From: Vacuolonema iberomarrocanum LEGE 07170
Lineage (GTDB): Bacteria > Cyanobacteriota > Cyanobacteriia > Elainellales > Elainellaceae
Assembly (NCBI GenBank): GCA_015207365.1
Contig: JADEXA010000016.1
Location: forward strand, 1-64,000
Reading direction: 5' to 3'
Length of the DNA: 64,000 nt
The position numbers and the translations under genes are program-made. The notes under the pieces were generated by a model. That model searched no databases. It saw only the letters and a program-made list of their open reading frames with translations, and was not told the DNA's origin. Below, in pieces: positions 22,603 to 32,616 of the stretch (positions are counted from its first letter, which is position 1; each line of letters starts with the position of its first letter).

Positions 22603-23541
22603 ATGATCCGTCGACGCCAAACTCCATGGATTCAACGCTGGTCACGTCCTCTGATCGGAGGAATTGCTGTACTGGGAGCCGTCAACACGGCCTATCTCAC
22701 CCTAACTAAGTTGCTGGGTGGCGAGGCGGCCTGCCCCACCAGCGGGTGTGAACAAGTGCTGTCTAGCCGCTATGCCGAAGTCTTTGGCTTGCCGCTGGCA
22801 CTGTATGGGTTCCTCGCCTACGCAGCGATGGTCGTTTTCGCACTGGGTCCCCTTCTCGTTAATCCCGACAAGGATAAAAAGCTTCGTGCCAACTTAGAAA
22901 ACACAACCTGGCTATTCCTCTTTCTTGGAGCAACGGCCATGCTGGTGTTTAGCGGCTACTTGATGTACATCATGTTCACCGAGTTTGTCGCTCCCTATGG
23001 TGCAGCGGGGATTTGCTACTACTGCCTTGCATCGGCTCTTTTTGCCTCCGTTTTGTTCGTACTGACGATTCTGGGGCGCACCTGGGAAGATGTCGGCCAG
23101 CTCTTCTTCACTGGCGCACTGGTCAGCGTTGTCGTGTTGGTGGGAACCCTGGGTGTTTACTATGGCGGCAACAACCCCAACGGGCAGATTGCCGATGGGG
23201 CTACAGTGCCCGCTGTTGAAACAACCTCTGGCCCTGCAGAAATCTCTCTGGCGCAGCATCTCACCGCACAAGGGGCGCGGATGTTTGGAGCTTACTGGTG
23301 CCCCCACTGCCACGACCAGAAAGTCTTGTTTGGGCAAGAGGCATTTGACCAGGTGACCTATGTCGAATGTGCCCCCGATGGCGCTAATTCTCAAGCAGCT
23401 CTATGCGGCTCTATCCCTGAGATCCAGGGCTATCCTACATGGGAAGTCAACGGCCAGTATTACTCCGGTCGCCAAACCCTGGAGCAACTAGCTCAGTCAT
23501 CTGGATATGATGGCCCGCGCAATTTCCAAAACACGCTGTAA
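22603..23541 (+). CDS. VKOR-thioredoxin fusion (disulfide bond formation)
   Basis: A 312-residue inner-membrane protein. The vitamin K epoxide reductase domain has Cys44 and Cys49 in the periplasmic loop (ACPTSGCEQVLSS) and the active-site Cys138-x-x-Cys141 (ICYYC) in helix 4; about five membrane helices. A linker after residue 190 leads to a thioredoxin-like domain with Cys233-x-x-Cys236 (YWCPHC). It transfers electrons from substrate thiols via the Trx domain to quinone, supporting oxidative folding in the periplasm/lumen. This architecture is the standard cyanobacterial form. Single gene followed by element C3 and a terminator. Confidence 0.94.
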   Translation: MIRRRQTPWIQRWSRPLIGGIAVLGAVNTAYLTLTKLLGGEAACPTSGCEQVLSSRYAEVFGLPLALYGFLAYAAMVVFALGPLLVNPDKDKKLRANLENTTWLFLFLGATAMLVFSGYLMYIMFTEFVAPYGAAGICYYCLASALFASVLFVLTILGRTWEDVGQLFFTGALVSVVVLVGTLGVYYGGNNPNGQIADGATVPAVETTSGPAEISLAQHLTAQGARMFGAYWCPHCHDQKVLFGQEAFDQVTYVECAPDGANSQAALCGSIPEIQGYPTWEVNGQYYSGRQTLEQLAQSSGYDGPRNFQNTL

Positions 23542-23695
23542 CCGGACAGTACTCGCCAGTGATTGGTCGCTTGATTGGCCAATCATCGACATAGGCCATG
23601 AACTGGCAGTCTGTCTGATCTGCGTGCCTTGACATTCAGGGATGTCTTACCGTGTTGTGGGGACATCCCTCTTCTTATTGCGCCCATTATCAAGT

Positions 23696-23790
23696 TATAG
23701 CGGTGTGCAACCGCATTAAGCACAGCAACGGTTGTGTGGGGCGCGGCGCGCCCCACACAACCGTACTTAACTAACGCGCATAGCGCTATA
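23696..23790. repeat. palindromic element family C, copy C3
   Basis: 95 bp, nearly identical to C2 (TATAGCGGTGTGCAACCGCA ... GCGCATAGCGCTATA); the tip reads GGCGCGGCGCGCC rather than GGCGCGCCGCGCC. Confidence 0.88.
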
Positions 23791-23804
23791 TTAAAGTTTT
23801 CTTA

Positions 23805-23854
23805 AGCAGGGAAGGCTCTGGCGTTGCGCGCCTTTGAGAGCTTTCCCTGCTTTT
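23805..23854 (+). terminator. rho-independent terminator
   Basis: AGCAGGGAAGGCTCT / AGAGCTTTCCCTGCT with one mismatch and a 16-base loop, followed by TTTT. Probably ends transcription from the VKOR side. Confidence 0.75.
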
Positions 23855-24005
23855 GTTGCGCTAGGTATTTCCTGATGCGTCGGGAAACCAACGGAATAAA
23901 CGAATAAAGCAATTCCTCTCCAGGATTCCAGATGGGTTCAATCAGTCGCACCCATTATTTGGATATCTGGATAGAAACATTTATTCCTCCTGAGCACTGA
24001 TTTAG

Positions 24006-27000
24006 GTGTCTCACGCGCACTCTCATCTGGGGTCTGTCACCTTGAAAAAGACGCATCACTGGCTAGACATAGCAGAATACGCCACGCTCGTCGGTTTGGG
24101 CGTGGGGTCAATTACTTCATTTGTCTTCTCCCAGTTCTTCTACGCATCGGCTCCGCTCTCGCTGTTGGTGTTGCTTAATCTGGCAAACCGCAACCGTTTG
24201 GAGCAGGAGATGCGGCGGAGAACCCAGCAGGCGATCGCCCAAATCGACTACGAAGTTTCCCAAAACCTGGATCGCCTCAACCAGCAGATTCAAACCCTGC
24301 CCACCACAGAAGCCATGGGTAGTCTGCGGAAATCCATGCTGGTCAAAAACCGGGAGATGGCCGAGCGCCTGTCAGGGGAAATCAAAACCTTACAAGATGG
24401 CGTGCAAGCTGTTTTAGTGATGATCGAGAGACTCAACCTGGGCACTGTTCGCCAGGATCTCGATGTGGTACGGAAACAGTATGAAAGCCTGAACAATGGG
24501 GTGACCAGCCTGACCAGCCAGGTGCAGCAGATGGTGACCTCGGGGCGGTTTGACCAGATGGAGCATGCGATCGCCCAGTTGCGCCAAAATACGCAAAAAC
24601 TGGAAGCTCATATCCAATCCTTGGCCGACCAAACCAAGCCAACCTTGACGTCGCTCCAAGATCAAATTAGTCATCTCAATCGCCAGTTCCAAAAACTGCC
24701 GCCGCCGTTTGATGCTAGTGCCCTGCGGCAAGAGGTCGCCGAATTGACGCGGATGGTATCTGATCTGGTACCCAAACGCGATCTGACGCTGCTATCCACA
24801 GAACTCCAACGCCTGCAGACGCAGCAAGAGTCTCAGCTAGCCGCAGAGGAGGCATTGCGGCGCAAGCTTCAGGAAATTAGCTTGCAACTGCGGAGCCGAC
24901 CCACCAAGTCCAGCCTGACATCCCTGCAAAATCAGATCAATCACCTCAATCGTCAGGTTCAAAAGCTGCCACCGCCCTTCGATGCCACCTCGCTGCGGCA
25001 GGAAGTGGCGAAGATGCTCAAGATTGTGTCGAATACAGTACCCCGGCGAGATTTCAGCGGTCTAATTGCCCAGGTCAAGTCCCTGCAGCAACAACAAGAA
25101 TTCCAGTTAAAGATTGAGCGCACCCTCCAAAAAGAGTTGCAATCCCTCGGACAGCAAGTGCAGGAGTTGATGGAGAATCCTCCTGCGGCAACGGAGGTGG
25201 CGTCTGCACCAGCACCCCTTTCTGACCCACAAGTGTTTCAAGATCGGCTGGAAACGGTGTTGCGCCAGGAACTCGCCCAGATCAGCCAGCAATTGCGCGA
25301 CTTGCCGACAGATTCAGAGCTAGAAAGCCACCGGGCGATCGCGCTCCAGCAAGAGTTAGTCGATATCAATCAACAATTACAGCGCTACCCCGAAGGCCCG
25401 CAGTATGAGTTTGTGCTGGACTTCAAATCCTCGGAGCTAGCCGCAGGCCGCTCTGCCCTACCCAATAGCCGCCGCATCCTGGAAGAAGCCTTGGAGCGAT
25501 CGCAGGAACGGCTGATCATCATTCTGCCTTGGTCGAGCCAGGTGCGGCTGGACGATACCTTGCTGGAGCAAATGGAAGCATTTCTGCGCCAGAAGCGCCA
25601 CTTGCATGTGGGGTGGTGTCATCAGACCGACCGTACCCAACATCGCTTCCTCAAGGCCATTCAACAACGCTGGCAAGAACAGCCCGAGCAGCAGAGCACC
25701 CTGCAAGAAACGCTACAGCGCTTACTGCAACTGAAACGTATCGATCCCCAGCGGTTCCAATTCCAAATTATGGGCACGCGGGAAAACTTCCTGGTGTCGG
25801 ATCAACAATATGCCGTGTTGGGAATGGACGATGCCCTGGTGGGTACATCCTTACCTGATATCGAACTGAAGCTCCGCACCACCGATGAAGGCATGGTGCA
25901 GCAGTTGAGCCAGCGCTTTGGCCAACCGACCCTGCAACCGACAGATTTGGCAGCCCACTGGAACCTGATGGCAACTCGCTATGACTTGGGCGATCGCCAG
26001 GGCGCATTGGACGGTTGCAACCAGATTCTCGCGATTACTCCCGATGATGCCAATGTCCTCAATTTCCGAGGCATCCTGCACTACGAAATGGGCGATCGCG
26101 TGGCTGCCATGGCTGACTTTGAGCAGGCCATCAAGTGCGATCCCCACAACATTGCCCCCTATTGCAACCGGGGCTACATTCGGGCTGAGCAGGCCGACCA
26201 ACTGGGGGCGATCGCCGACTACAGCGCCGCTTTGCGAGTCGATGCCGAATCGGGCCTGCCCTACTTCCTGCGGGGCCTGTCCTGCCAGAAGTTTGGAGAG
26301 ATTGAAGGTGCACTGGCCGACTATGACGAGGCTTTGCGGCGGATTCCTGATTCTCCCGTGCTGTTCTACTATCGTGGACTCACCCGTACGAAAGTTGGAG
26401 ACTTTGGTGGAGCCATTGGTGACCTCCAGCAAGCCCTCGAAGGGTTTACCCAACAGCGGAACGAAACCAATGCCCGTAAGGTCTTTGGATACCTGGAGCA
26501 AATGCGTCAGGTGCATCCCGATGCGATCGTGCCCGCACCCAATACCCCTGCGATATCGCGCTCTGCCGCTGCAACGGCAGCGCCAACGGCCCCCGAGGCA
26601 TCAGAAGTCGCGCCAGCGGATCCATCAACGGATGTAAAGGCATCTGACGACATTAGTGATGCTGGACTGCAAGCCGAAACAACATCTGAGCAATCGGACA
26701 CCAACTCCCGCTTCACCCTAGACGAAGGGCTGGAACTATCCGAATTGACGCTTTCCTCCCTATCGGACGAGCCCTCTGATCGCCTGGCCACAGATGCTGG
26801 GGCAGAACCGGTGGCGGGCTCAGAGGTTCTTGCATCGGATACCTCGGCTATCAACGGAGTTCATCCAATCTCGTCTGCTACCAGCGAAACGGTACTGCCA
26901 GATGAGGCATCGCCAGCGGTTGATCCCATGCCGAATGAATCAGCGAAGGCGATCGCCACAAGTCAGATGGAGGACACGCTAGAGCTTGAACGACCAGCAG

Positions 27001-28511
27001 AGGTCATCCAACCAAGCACAGCTGCCAATGCAGCGTCAACGGTAGATGCAGAGCCGGACGCACCGGAGGCGATCGCCCAACCCGAAGGGTCTGAAGCCCG
27101 TCCCAATGTTGTAGCAGCAGACGACGTGATCTTGCTGCCGCCATTGTCGGAGTCCATGCCCTCCCCTTCCACAGCGCCCCCTGCCATCAAGCTGGGTGAT
27201 CCGGCCAACGAACGATTAGCCGCTCTGGAGGATCCACTCGCTGAGGAGAACATCGCGGGTGAAGTAACCCCCGATGCCACCGTTGACGAGGACATTACCC
27301 TTGTCCAGACCGATGAGTCTGAGGAATCAGCGATTAATGGAGATCAAGATTCCCGCTCTGAAAATGGAGATATGGATAATCCTTTCCGTTTACCAGTGGA
27401 TCAGTCCATGCTTTTTTCGCCCGCTGCGCCCGCTGCGCCCGCTGCGCCCGCTGCGCCCGCTGCGCCGGAAGAAGCCACTGCCACAACCTCTGGTTCTATA
27501 TCAGGAGCAGCAACCAACCAAGTAGTTGAGGATGCGGTCATCGCTCTTGGGCCGGTTCCCGAAGCACCCATTGAGGCACCAGACGATTCTGCTCTTCTAT
27601 CTCAGGACTTAGCGCCATCCGAAGCCCCCCTCCCTCCTCCTGCAACGGCTGAGCCGGAAACCACAACGGGTATGCTGTCCGATGGCTTTGGTTCCGATGA
27701 AGACGACCCGGAGCAAACAGAGATTCTTCCCTCCGAGGAAGAAACCCCTATCTCTCCGCCAGAATTGGCCGCGACCAGTAACCCCGATGCTCTAGCGGAA
27801 TCCCCAACCATTGATGCATCTGCGGATGAAGCGATCGCTATTCCAACCGCATCCGCTCTAGAAGCCACCACCAGCGGCGAAACCCTTGCCGACTTCTTTG
27901 ATTTGGCTGAGGATGAGCTGGTAGATGTCCATTCTGATGCAGAGCGGCTTGCGGCTCAGGACGAGGAAAGTAATGCTGTTACTTCCACCCAAGTATCAGC
28001 TCCTCCGACGGATGAAGAACCGACGACAACGACAGAAACCTTGTTCAGCTTTTTCAATGCTGAGGATGAATCCCAGGCGATCGCTCAAGTGCGTCCCCCA
28101 TCTAAGTCCGCTGCTGAGCTACTTCCATCGGCCACTAACGCTCACACCGACCAAAACAATGTGTCAGCCAGCTCATTCGGGATGGTCGGTGCACCGAATG
28201 CCAAACAATCATCTAGAGATTCTGGACACCAAGAAGCTGCGGAGGTTGGTTCATCAAAGCTATCCATCCCACCTAGCGACAGCCAATATATTGTTGATTT
28301 AGCAAACCTAACGCTGTCGAAGTTTCTAGATGACTTAAATCAAGCGTGGGAGACGGAGCCTGATGCCCCTTGGGCAGAAGGGGCATCGGCAAATGGTGGA
28401 GCGGTTGCATCTAACTCAGCGACCGCAGCGAGCACGGCCGACCCCTCAGAGGAGGTTCGTCCATCCACTCCAGACTCAGGAACTTTGAGCGATTTCTGCG
28501 GCCAGTTCTAA
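24006..28511 (+). CDS. giant membrane-anchored coiled-coil / PLD-like / TPR protein with acidic tail
   Basis: 1501 residues, GTG start at 24006 with no strong ribosome site. Residues ~25-60 form one or two membrane helices (YATLVGLGVGSITSFVFSQFF). Residues 60-450 are coiled coil and contain a tandem duplication: LPPPFDASALRQEVAEL at ~235 and LPPPFDATSLRQEVAKM at ~325. Residues ~470-640 resemble a degenerate phospholipase-D-like domain (ALERSQERLIIILPWS ... ENFLVSDQQYAVLGMDD). Residues ~650-850 hold TPR repeats (PDDANVLNFRGILHYEMGDR, IAPYCNRGYIRAEQAD). The last 650 residues are disordered, Glu/Ser/Ala-rich, with (AAP)n near residue 1142. Possibly a scaffold; function unknown. Confidence 0.8.
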   Translation: MSHAHSHLGSVTLKKTHHWLDIAEYATLVGLGVGSITSFVFSQFFYASAPLSLLVLLNLANRNRLEQEMRRRTQQAIAQIDYEVSQNLDRLNQQIQTLPTTEAMGSLRKSMLVKNREMAERLSGEIKTLQDGVQAVLVMIERLNLGTVRQDLDVVRKQYESLNNGVTSLTSQVQQMVTSGRFDQMEHAIAQLRQNTQKLEAHIQSLADQTKPTLTSLQDQISHLNRQFQKLPPPFDASALRQEVAELTRMVSDLVPKRDLTLLSTELQRLQTQQESQLAAEEALRRKLQEISLQLRSRPTKSSLTSLQNQINHLNRQVQKLPPPFDATSLRQEVAKMLKIVSNTVPRRDFSGLIAQVKSLQQQQEFQLKIERTLQKELQSLGQQVQELMENPPAATEVASAPAPLSDPQVFQDRLETVLRQELAQISQQLRDLPTDSELESHRAIALQQELVDINQQLQRYPEGPQYEFVLDFKSSELAAGRSALPNSRRILEEALERSQERLIIILPWSSQVRLDDTLLEQMEAFLRQKRHLHVGWCHQTDRTQHRFLKAIQQRWQEQPEQQSTLQETLQRLLQLKRIDPQRFQFQIMGTRENFLVSDQQYAVLGMDDALVGTSLPDIELKLRTTDEGMVQQLSQRFGQPTLQPTDLAAHWNLMATRYDLGDRQGALDGCNQILAITPDDANVLNFRGILHYEMGDRVAAMADFEQAIKCDPHNIAPYCNRGYIRAEQADQLGAIADYSAALRVDAESGLPYFLRGLSCQKFGEIEGALADYDEALRRIPDSPVLFYYRGLTRTKVGDFGGAIGDLQQALEGFTQQRNETNARKVFGYLEQMRQVHPDAIVPAPNTPAISRSAAATAAPTAPEASEVAPADPSTDVKASDDISDAGLQAETTSEQSDTNSRFTLDEGLELSELTLSSLSDEPSDRLATDAGAEPVAGSEVLASDTSAINGVHPISSATSETVLPDEASPAVDPMPNESAKAIATSQMEDTLELERPAEVIQPSTAANAASTVDAEPDAPEAIAQPEGSEARPNVVAADDVILLPPLSESMPSPSTAPPAIKLGDPANERLAALEDPLAEENIAGEVTPDATVDEDITLVQTDESEESAINGDQDSRSENGDMDNPFRLPVDQSMLFSPAAPAAPAAPAAPAAPEEATATTSGSISGAATNQVVEDAVIALGPVPEAPIEAPDDSALLSQDLAPSEAPLPPPATAEPETTTGMLSDGFGSDEDDPEQTEILPSEEETPISPPELAATSNPDALAESPTIDASADEAIAIPTASALEATTSGETLADFFDLAEDELVDVHSDAERLAAQDEESNAVTSTQVSAPPTDEEPTTTTETLFSFFNAEDESQAIAQVRPPSKSAAELLPSATNAHTDQNNVSASSFGMVGAPNAKQSSRDSGHQEAAEVGSSKLSIPPSDSQYIVDLANLTLSKFLDDLNQAWETEPDAPWAEGASANGGAVASNSATAASTADPSEEVRPSTPDSGTLSDFCGQF

Positions 28512-28719
28512 TTCTAGGGGAATGGTAGATGGGGTTTGCTCCAGAGTTATAGGCTGGCACTCAAGACCGCAAGCCGAATCGGTTACGACAGACTAAACCG
28601 TTGTGAAAGACGGCAATCGACGCGATCGCACTCACGAAAAAGCCGATCAATCACCACAGGCTGGGAGAGTCCCATAAGTTGGCAGAAATAATAGATGGAG
28701 AGTTAGCCCCAAATGGGTA

Positions 28720-29196
28720 TTAACCTACCCAACTCACATCACTATCGGAAGAGTTGATTGGGGGAAGGGGCTTCGAGATAGGCGCATCGCGGCGCTTGAA
28801 ATCAGTGGAAGAGGTGTCTGAGGCTGACACTTTCTTGGCAGAGTCAACAGCGGGACGGCCTGCGGGGGTCTGGCTGAGACCTTGACGAATAACATGGGGC
28901 TGTCGGAGCGTGCGTTCTTGCGCCAGGGTTGCCTGCTGTTTTTCCCAGCGAGCATAGGCTTGCCGTTCTGGCTTTGCGACTCGGCTGACGATCCACTCAA
29001 CCGTTTGCTCCTTGAGCCATCCCCGTGCCACTAGCACTTCTCCGAAGCGCATTCCGGTTGCTTGTTGATCATTTAGAGCCACATCGACCTGATCGGTCGT
29101 AAGCAAACCCGCTTCGATAAGATAGCCGCCCAACCGTTTCGGGCGACGGGGGCCTCTCTGGGTACTGACTTTATAGCGATCGCTCTTATCTCGCAT
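28720..29196 (-). CDS. MshEN/GspE N-terminal-domain protein
   Basis: Start chosen at ATG 29196 (MRDKSDRYKVSTQRG), preceded by an AGAGAGAAG stretch; the open frame runs to 29286. 158 residues. Residues ~20-75 match the N-terminal domain of type II secretion/type IV pilus ATPases (RLGGYLIEAGLLTTDQVDVA, then GMRFGEVLVARGWLKEQTVEWI). In MshE this domain binds c-di-GMP. No ATPase domain follows; the C-terminal half is Ser/Pro-rich and disordered. Could be a stand-alone c-di-GMP-responsive adaptor. Confidence 0.72.
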   Translation of the reverse strand: MRDKSDRYKVSTQRGPRRPKRLGGYLIEAGLLTTDQVDVALNDQQATGMRFGEVLVARGWLKEQTVEWIVSRVAKPERQAYARWEKQQATLAQERTLRQPHVIRQGLSQTPAGRPAVDSAKKVSASDTSSTDFKRRDAPISKPLPPINSSDSDVSWVG

Positions 29197-29534
29197 GGCA
29201 CTCAACTTCTCTCTATCATCAGTTCTACAGGCAGCCAGCTCAGCTAGGTGAAGAAAAGATCTTGATGGGGAAGATGGGATTCTCAACCATTCAAGATTTT
29301 AAGCTGGATACTGCTTCTCGAACTTTTCAGTATCTACAACGTAAATCGAACCGTTTACGCGCTTTCTGGGAGGTTTGTTGCGCAAACTCGATGCGCGAAT
29401 AAAGTCTCTCAAGTATAACAGGCTCCGTATTTTTCACCAGAGCTTTACTTTTCTTTAACTATCTTTTAATAGAAATTGTCCGGTTGCTCTTAAGCATACC
29501 GAATTGACTCCGTAGGTTTACGCAAGCCCTAACA
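29197..29534. other. gene-free stretch
   Basis: AT-rich spacer between two minus-strand genes. It should contain the promoter of the MshEN-domain gene. No palindromic element or RNA gene recognised, apart from a short GTAGGTTTACGCAAGCCC near 29513 that faintly recalls the family B arm. Confidence 0.45.
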
Positions 29535-30491
29535 TCATCCTTTGACGCCACTATCCGTATCTGTCGGAACGATATAGCGTTGAACCCCCGTAAATACAAT
29601 GAGGATGGGCGCGATAGAAATCACCGAGCCTGCTGCAATCAGCCGCCAATCATCCCCCGCCAAAGCCCCCGCCAGCTTTGCGACCCCCAACGGCAGGGTG
29701 TAGCGTTCTGGCTGATCCAAAATAATCAACGGCCACAAAAAATCGCTCCAGGATCCAATAAATACAAAAATTGCCAATGTAATCAATGCTGGACGTACCG
29801 CCGGTAACATGACATGCCACCAGATGCCCAGCTCAGAGCAGCCATCCATGCGGGCTGCTTCTTCGAGTTCCTTGGGTACGCCCTGAAACGCCTGACGCAG
29901 GAGAAAGATGCCGAAGGCAGAGGCGATCGCCGGAAAAATCACGCCCAGATAAGAATTTCGCAATCCCAGCTGCACCGTCAAGATATAGAGAGGAATCATG
30001 ACGATTTGAAAGGGAATCAAAATCGTCGCAACAATTAGGGTGAAAATTGCTTCCCGACCACGAAAGGGTAGGCGGGCCAGAGGATAGGCAGCCAGGGAGC
30101 AGAGCAGCAAGTTTAAGGCAACCGTCAGCACCGCCACCAGGGTGCTGTTAAACAAATATTGACCAAACGGGTTGCTTTGCCACACTCGCACAAAGTTGTT
30201 GAAGGTGGGCGATTGCGGAATAAATTGCGGCGGAAACTGAAAAATGTCTTCGGTGGGTGCCTTGAACGCTGTGCTCACCAGCCAGAGCAGGGGCAGCAAC
30301 ATGGCAAGGGCGATCGCCGCCAGCAGCAGATACAGCAGAGCGGCGTAAAGGGGCGATCGCCCAGTTTTCCGGTTCATTGCTCCGACATGGGTTGTGGCCC
30401 CGACATGGGTTTTGCCACGGCCAGCGAGATGAGACGACGCTGAAGCGGCACCGTCCACTCCCGTCGCCTGCATTCGAGTTGGATCAACCAT
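29535..30491 (-). CDS. carbohydrate ABC transporter permease (MalG/CUT1 type)
   Basis: 318 residues, six membrane helices starting at residue ~48 (LLYLLLAAIALAMLLPLLWL). The cytoplasmic EAA loop is present: EEAARMDGCSELGIWWHVMLP.. with the conserved Gly. The N-terminal 40 residues are hydrophilic and contain a THVGA-THVGA duplication; ATG at residue 39 (MNRKTGRS) is a plausible alternative start. It begins 35 bp after the leuA stop on the same strand, so the two may be co-transcribed. The partner permease, ATPase and binding protein are not in the window; in cyanobacteria such split transporters are common. Sugar substrate unknown. Confidence 0.88.
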   Translation of the reverse strand: MVDPTRMQATGVDGAASASSHLAGRGKTHVGATTHVGAMNRKTGRSPLYAALLYLLLAAIALAMLLPLLWLVSTAFKAPTEDIFQFPPQFIPQSPTFNNFVRVWQSNPFGQYLFNSTLVAVLTVALNLLLCSLAAYPLARLPFRGREAIFTLIVATILIPFQIVMIPLYILTVQLGLRNSYLGVIFPAIASAFGIFLLRQAFQGVPKELEEAARMDGCSELGIWWHVMLPAVRPALITLAIFVFIGSWSDFLWPLIILDQPERYTLPLGVAKLAGALAGDDWRLIAAGSVISIAPILIVFTGVQRYIVPTDTDSGVKG

Positions 30492-30526
30492 GCCCTCGCA
30501 TCTCCCGCTGACCGTTTAGTGCCCCA

Positions 30527-32149
30527 TTAGCTTACCGTTTGTACCCCTGCATCATGCTGGGGATGCAGCGCATTCCCGTTTTGCATGGCTGCGTTGAGGC
30601 GATTCAGCGCGTTCATGTAAGCCTGCGACGACGCCACAATAATATCCGTGCTGGCACCATGCCCTGAGAAGATCCGACCCTCATACCGCAAGCGAATCGT
30701 TACTTCTCCAATCGCATCAATACCGGCCGTCACCGATTGGACGGAATATTCGATCAACTGATTGGGGAGATTTACTACGCGGTTGATGGCTTCATAAACC
30801 GCATCCACCGGGCCGGTGCCGATGGCCGCATCAGTCAATTCCGCCCCATCGGGCATCCGCACCGTTACCGTTGCCGTTGCTCGGGCATGATCGCCACAGG
30901 ACACCTGTACATGCTCCAGCTTGAACTGCTCTGGCACCTGTTGGATCTCATCGTTGACAATGGCTTCCAGATCCCAATCGGACACTTCTTTCTTCTTGTC
31001 GGCCAATTCTTTGAACCGCAAGAAGGCTTTGTTCAAATCTTGATCCCCCAGCTCATAGCCCAATTCCCGCAGACGGGTACGGAAGGCATTACGCCCGGAG
31101 TGCTTGCCCAATACAATCTGGTTGTCATTCAAGCCAATGGATTGGGCATCCATAATTTCATAGGTGAGACGATGCTTCAACACTCCATCCTGGTGAATGC
31201 CCGACTCATGGGCAAAGGCGTTGGCTCCAACGATTGCCTTGTTCGGCTGCACTAGCATCCCCGTCAGATTTGACACCATGCGCGACGTCTTATAAATCTG
31301 GCGGGTGTCAATGTTGGTCAACGGTTCGTCCGACTCGGGAGCCCGGCCCAGGTATGGGTTGTAGAAGCTGCGACGCACATGCAGAGCCATGACCAGCTCT
31401 TCTAGAGCCGCATTGCCAGCCCGTTCGCCGATGCCGTTGATCGTACATTCCAACTGGCGGGCACCGTTTTTCACCGCTTCTAGGAAGTTCGCGACCGCTA
31501 AGCCCAGGTCATTGTGTCCATGCACCGAAATAGTGGCCTGGTCGATATTTGACACATTTTCCTTAATGCCCCGGATCAACTCACCAAATTCCTTCGGCGT
31601 CAGGTAACCGACGGTATCTGGGATGTTGATGGTCGTTGCTCCAGCGGCGATCGCCCGCTCTAATAAGGGATAGAGGAACTCGGGATCAGACCGCCCGGCA
31701 TCTTCCGGAGAAAATTCTACATCGTCCACAAAAGAGCGCGCATACGCCACCATTTCAGGTGCAATCTCTAGGACTTCTTCGCGCGTCTTGCGTAACTTGT
31801 GCTTCAGGTGGATATCCGATGTTGCGATAAAGGTGTGGATGCGGGGTTTTGCCGCTGGACGCACGGCTCGTGCTGCCGCCTCAATATCTTGCCGCGTCGC
31901 CCGTGCTAGGCCACAAATCGTTGGCCCATCTTCTATACCGACCTGCTCAGCAATCGTCTGGACAGCCTCGGCATCGCCAGGACTCGCAAACGGAAACCCA
32001 GCCTCAATGACATCGACCCCTAGTCGCGCGAGTTGACGGGCGATCGCCAGCTTTTCGTCTACATTTAGCGTTGCTCCAGGGGACTGTTCCCCATCTCGCA
32101 AGGTCGTATCGAAAATAATGATTCTTTCTGGGTGAGACGGATTATTCAT
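30527..32149 (-). CDS. leuA: 2-isopropylmalate synthase
   Basis: 540 residues. It condenses acetyl-CoA with 2-oxoisovalerate, the first step of leucine synthesis. N-terminal TIM barrel with [18 protein letters not shown] (metal-binding Asp and catalytic Arg-Asp) and metal ligands in [24 protein letters not shown] later in the catalytic region; C-terminal regulatory (LeuA dimer) domain around residues 390-520 ([21 protein letters not shown]), consistent with leucine feedback inhibition. Length is typical of cyanobacterial LeuA. No attenuator-type leader was recognised upstream. Confidence 0.95.
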   Translation of the reverse strand: MNNPSHPERIIIFDTTLRDGEQSPGATLNVDEKLAIARQLARLGVDVIEAGFPFASPGDAEAVQTIAEQVGIEDGPTICGLARATRQDIEAAARAVRPAAKPRIHTFIATSDIHLKHKLRKTREEVLEIAPEMVAYARSFVDDVEFSPEDAGRSDPEFLYPLLERAIAAGATTINIPDTVGYLTPKEFGELIRGIKENVSNIDQATISVHGHNDLGLAVANFLEAVKNGARQLECTINGIGERAGNAALEELVMALHVRRSFYNPYLGRAPESDEPLTNIDTRQIYKTSRMVSNLTGMLVQPNKAIVGANAFAHESGIHQDGVLKHRLTYEIMDAQSIGLNDNQIVLGKHSGRNAFRTRLRELGYELGDQDLNKAFLRFKELADKKKEVSDWDLEAIVNDEIQQVPEQFKLEHVQVSCGDHARATATVTVRMPDGAELTDAAIGTGPVDAVYEAINRVVNLPNQLIEYSVQSVTAGIDAIGEVTIRLRYEGRIFSGHGASTDIIVASSQAYMNALNRLNAAMQNGNALHPQHDAGVQTVS

Positions 32150-32616
32150 GGCAAATCAAACCGTATTGCGCGAGTGACAGCAAAAGTGAGTTAACAACAA
32201 AAAGCGAAGTGAGTCCGACTTTTTCGGCATCATAGCGTGAACGAAACCACTTCTCCCTCACCTGTTCGGGCTACTGTGGATAGGCAAATCCTACCCTCTA
32301 CCTCAATCATGGATCGCAGCCCTCCTCACCCCGATTAGGCAGTAGAACTACAACAAAGTCCTTGGTTTGATAGAGAGATCCAATAAGAGCTTGGAAGGGG
32401 CTTGCAGTTTCTTTGAGGAGTTGCCGATCGATCCCTGTAGTAGCCTGTTCGGGCAAGTCGGACAATTGAGCAAAACCTCGAAATCGATAGGCGCGGAGAT
32501 GAGTCAGTCAAACACCGCTCATTCCAGCTATTCCTATTTCAATCACTATATCTGAAACCCACTCTAAACAAGTCGAAATTGCAAATCAGCTTGAACGGTC
32601 GTTCCACCCTGCGCGA
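32150..32616. other. gene-free stretch between leuA and the NYN gene
   Basis: Should contain the leuA promoter. A 62-codon plus-strand open frame at 32367-32555 has no recognisable family or ribosome site and was not called. No palindromic element seen. Confidence 0.45.

Noticed and set aside
32367..32555. 62-codon plus-strand frame
   Set aside because: No ribosome site, no recognisable family, in the leuA promoter region.
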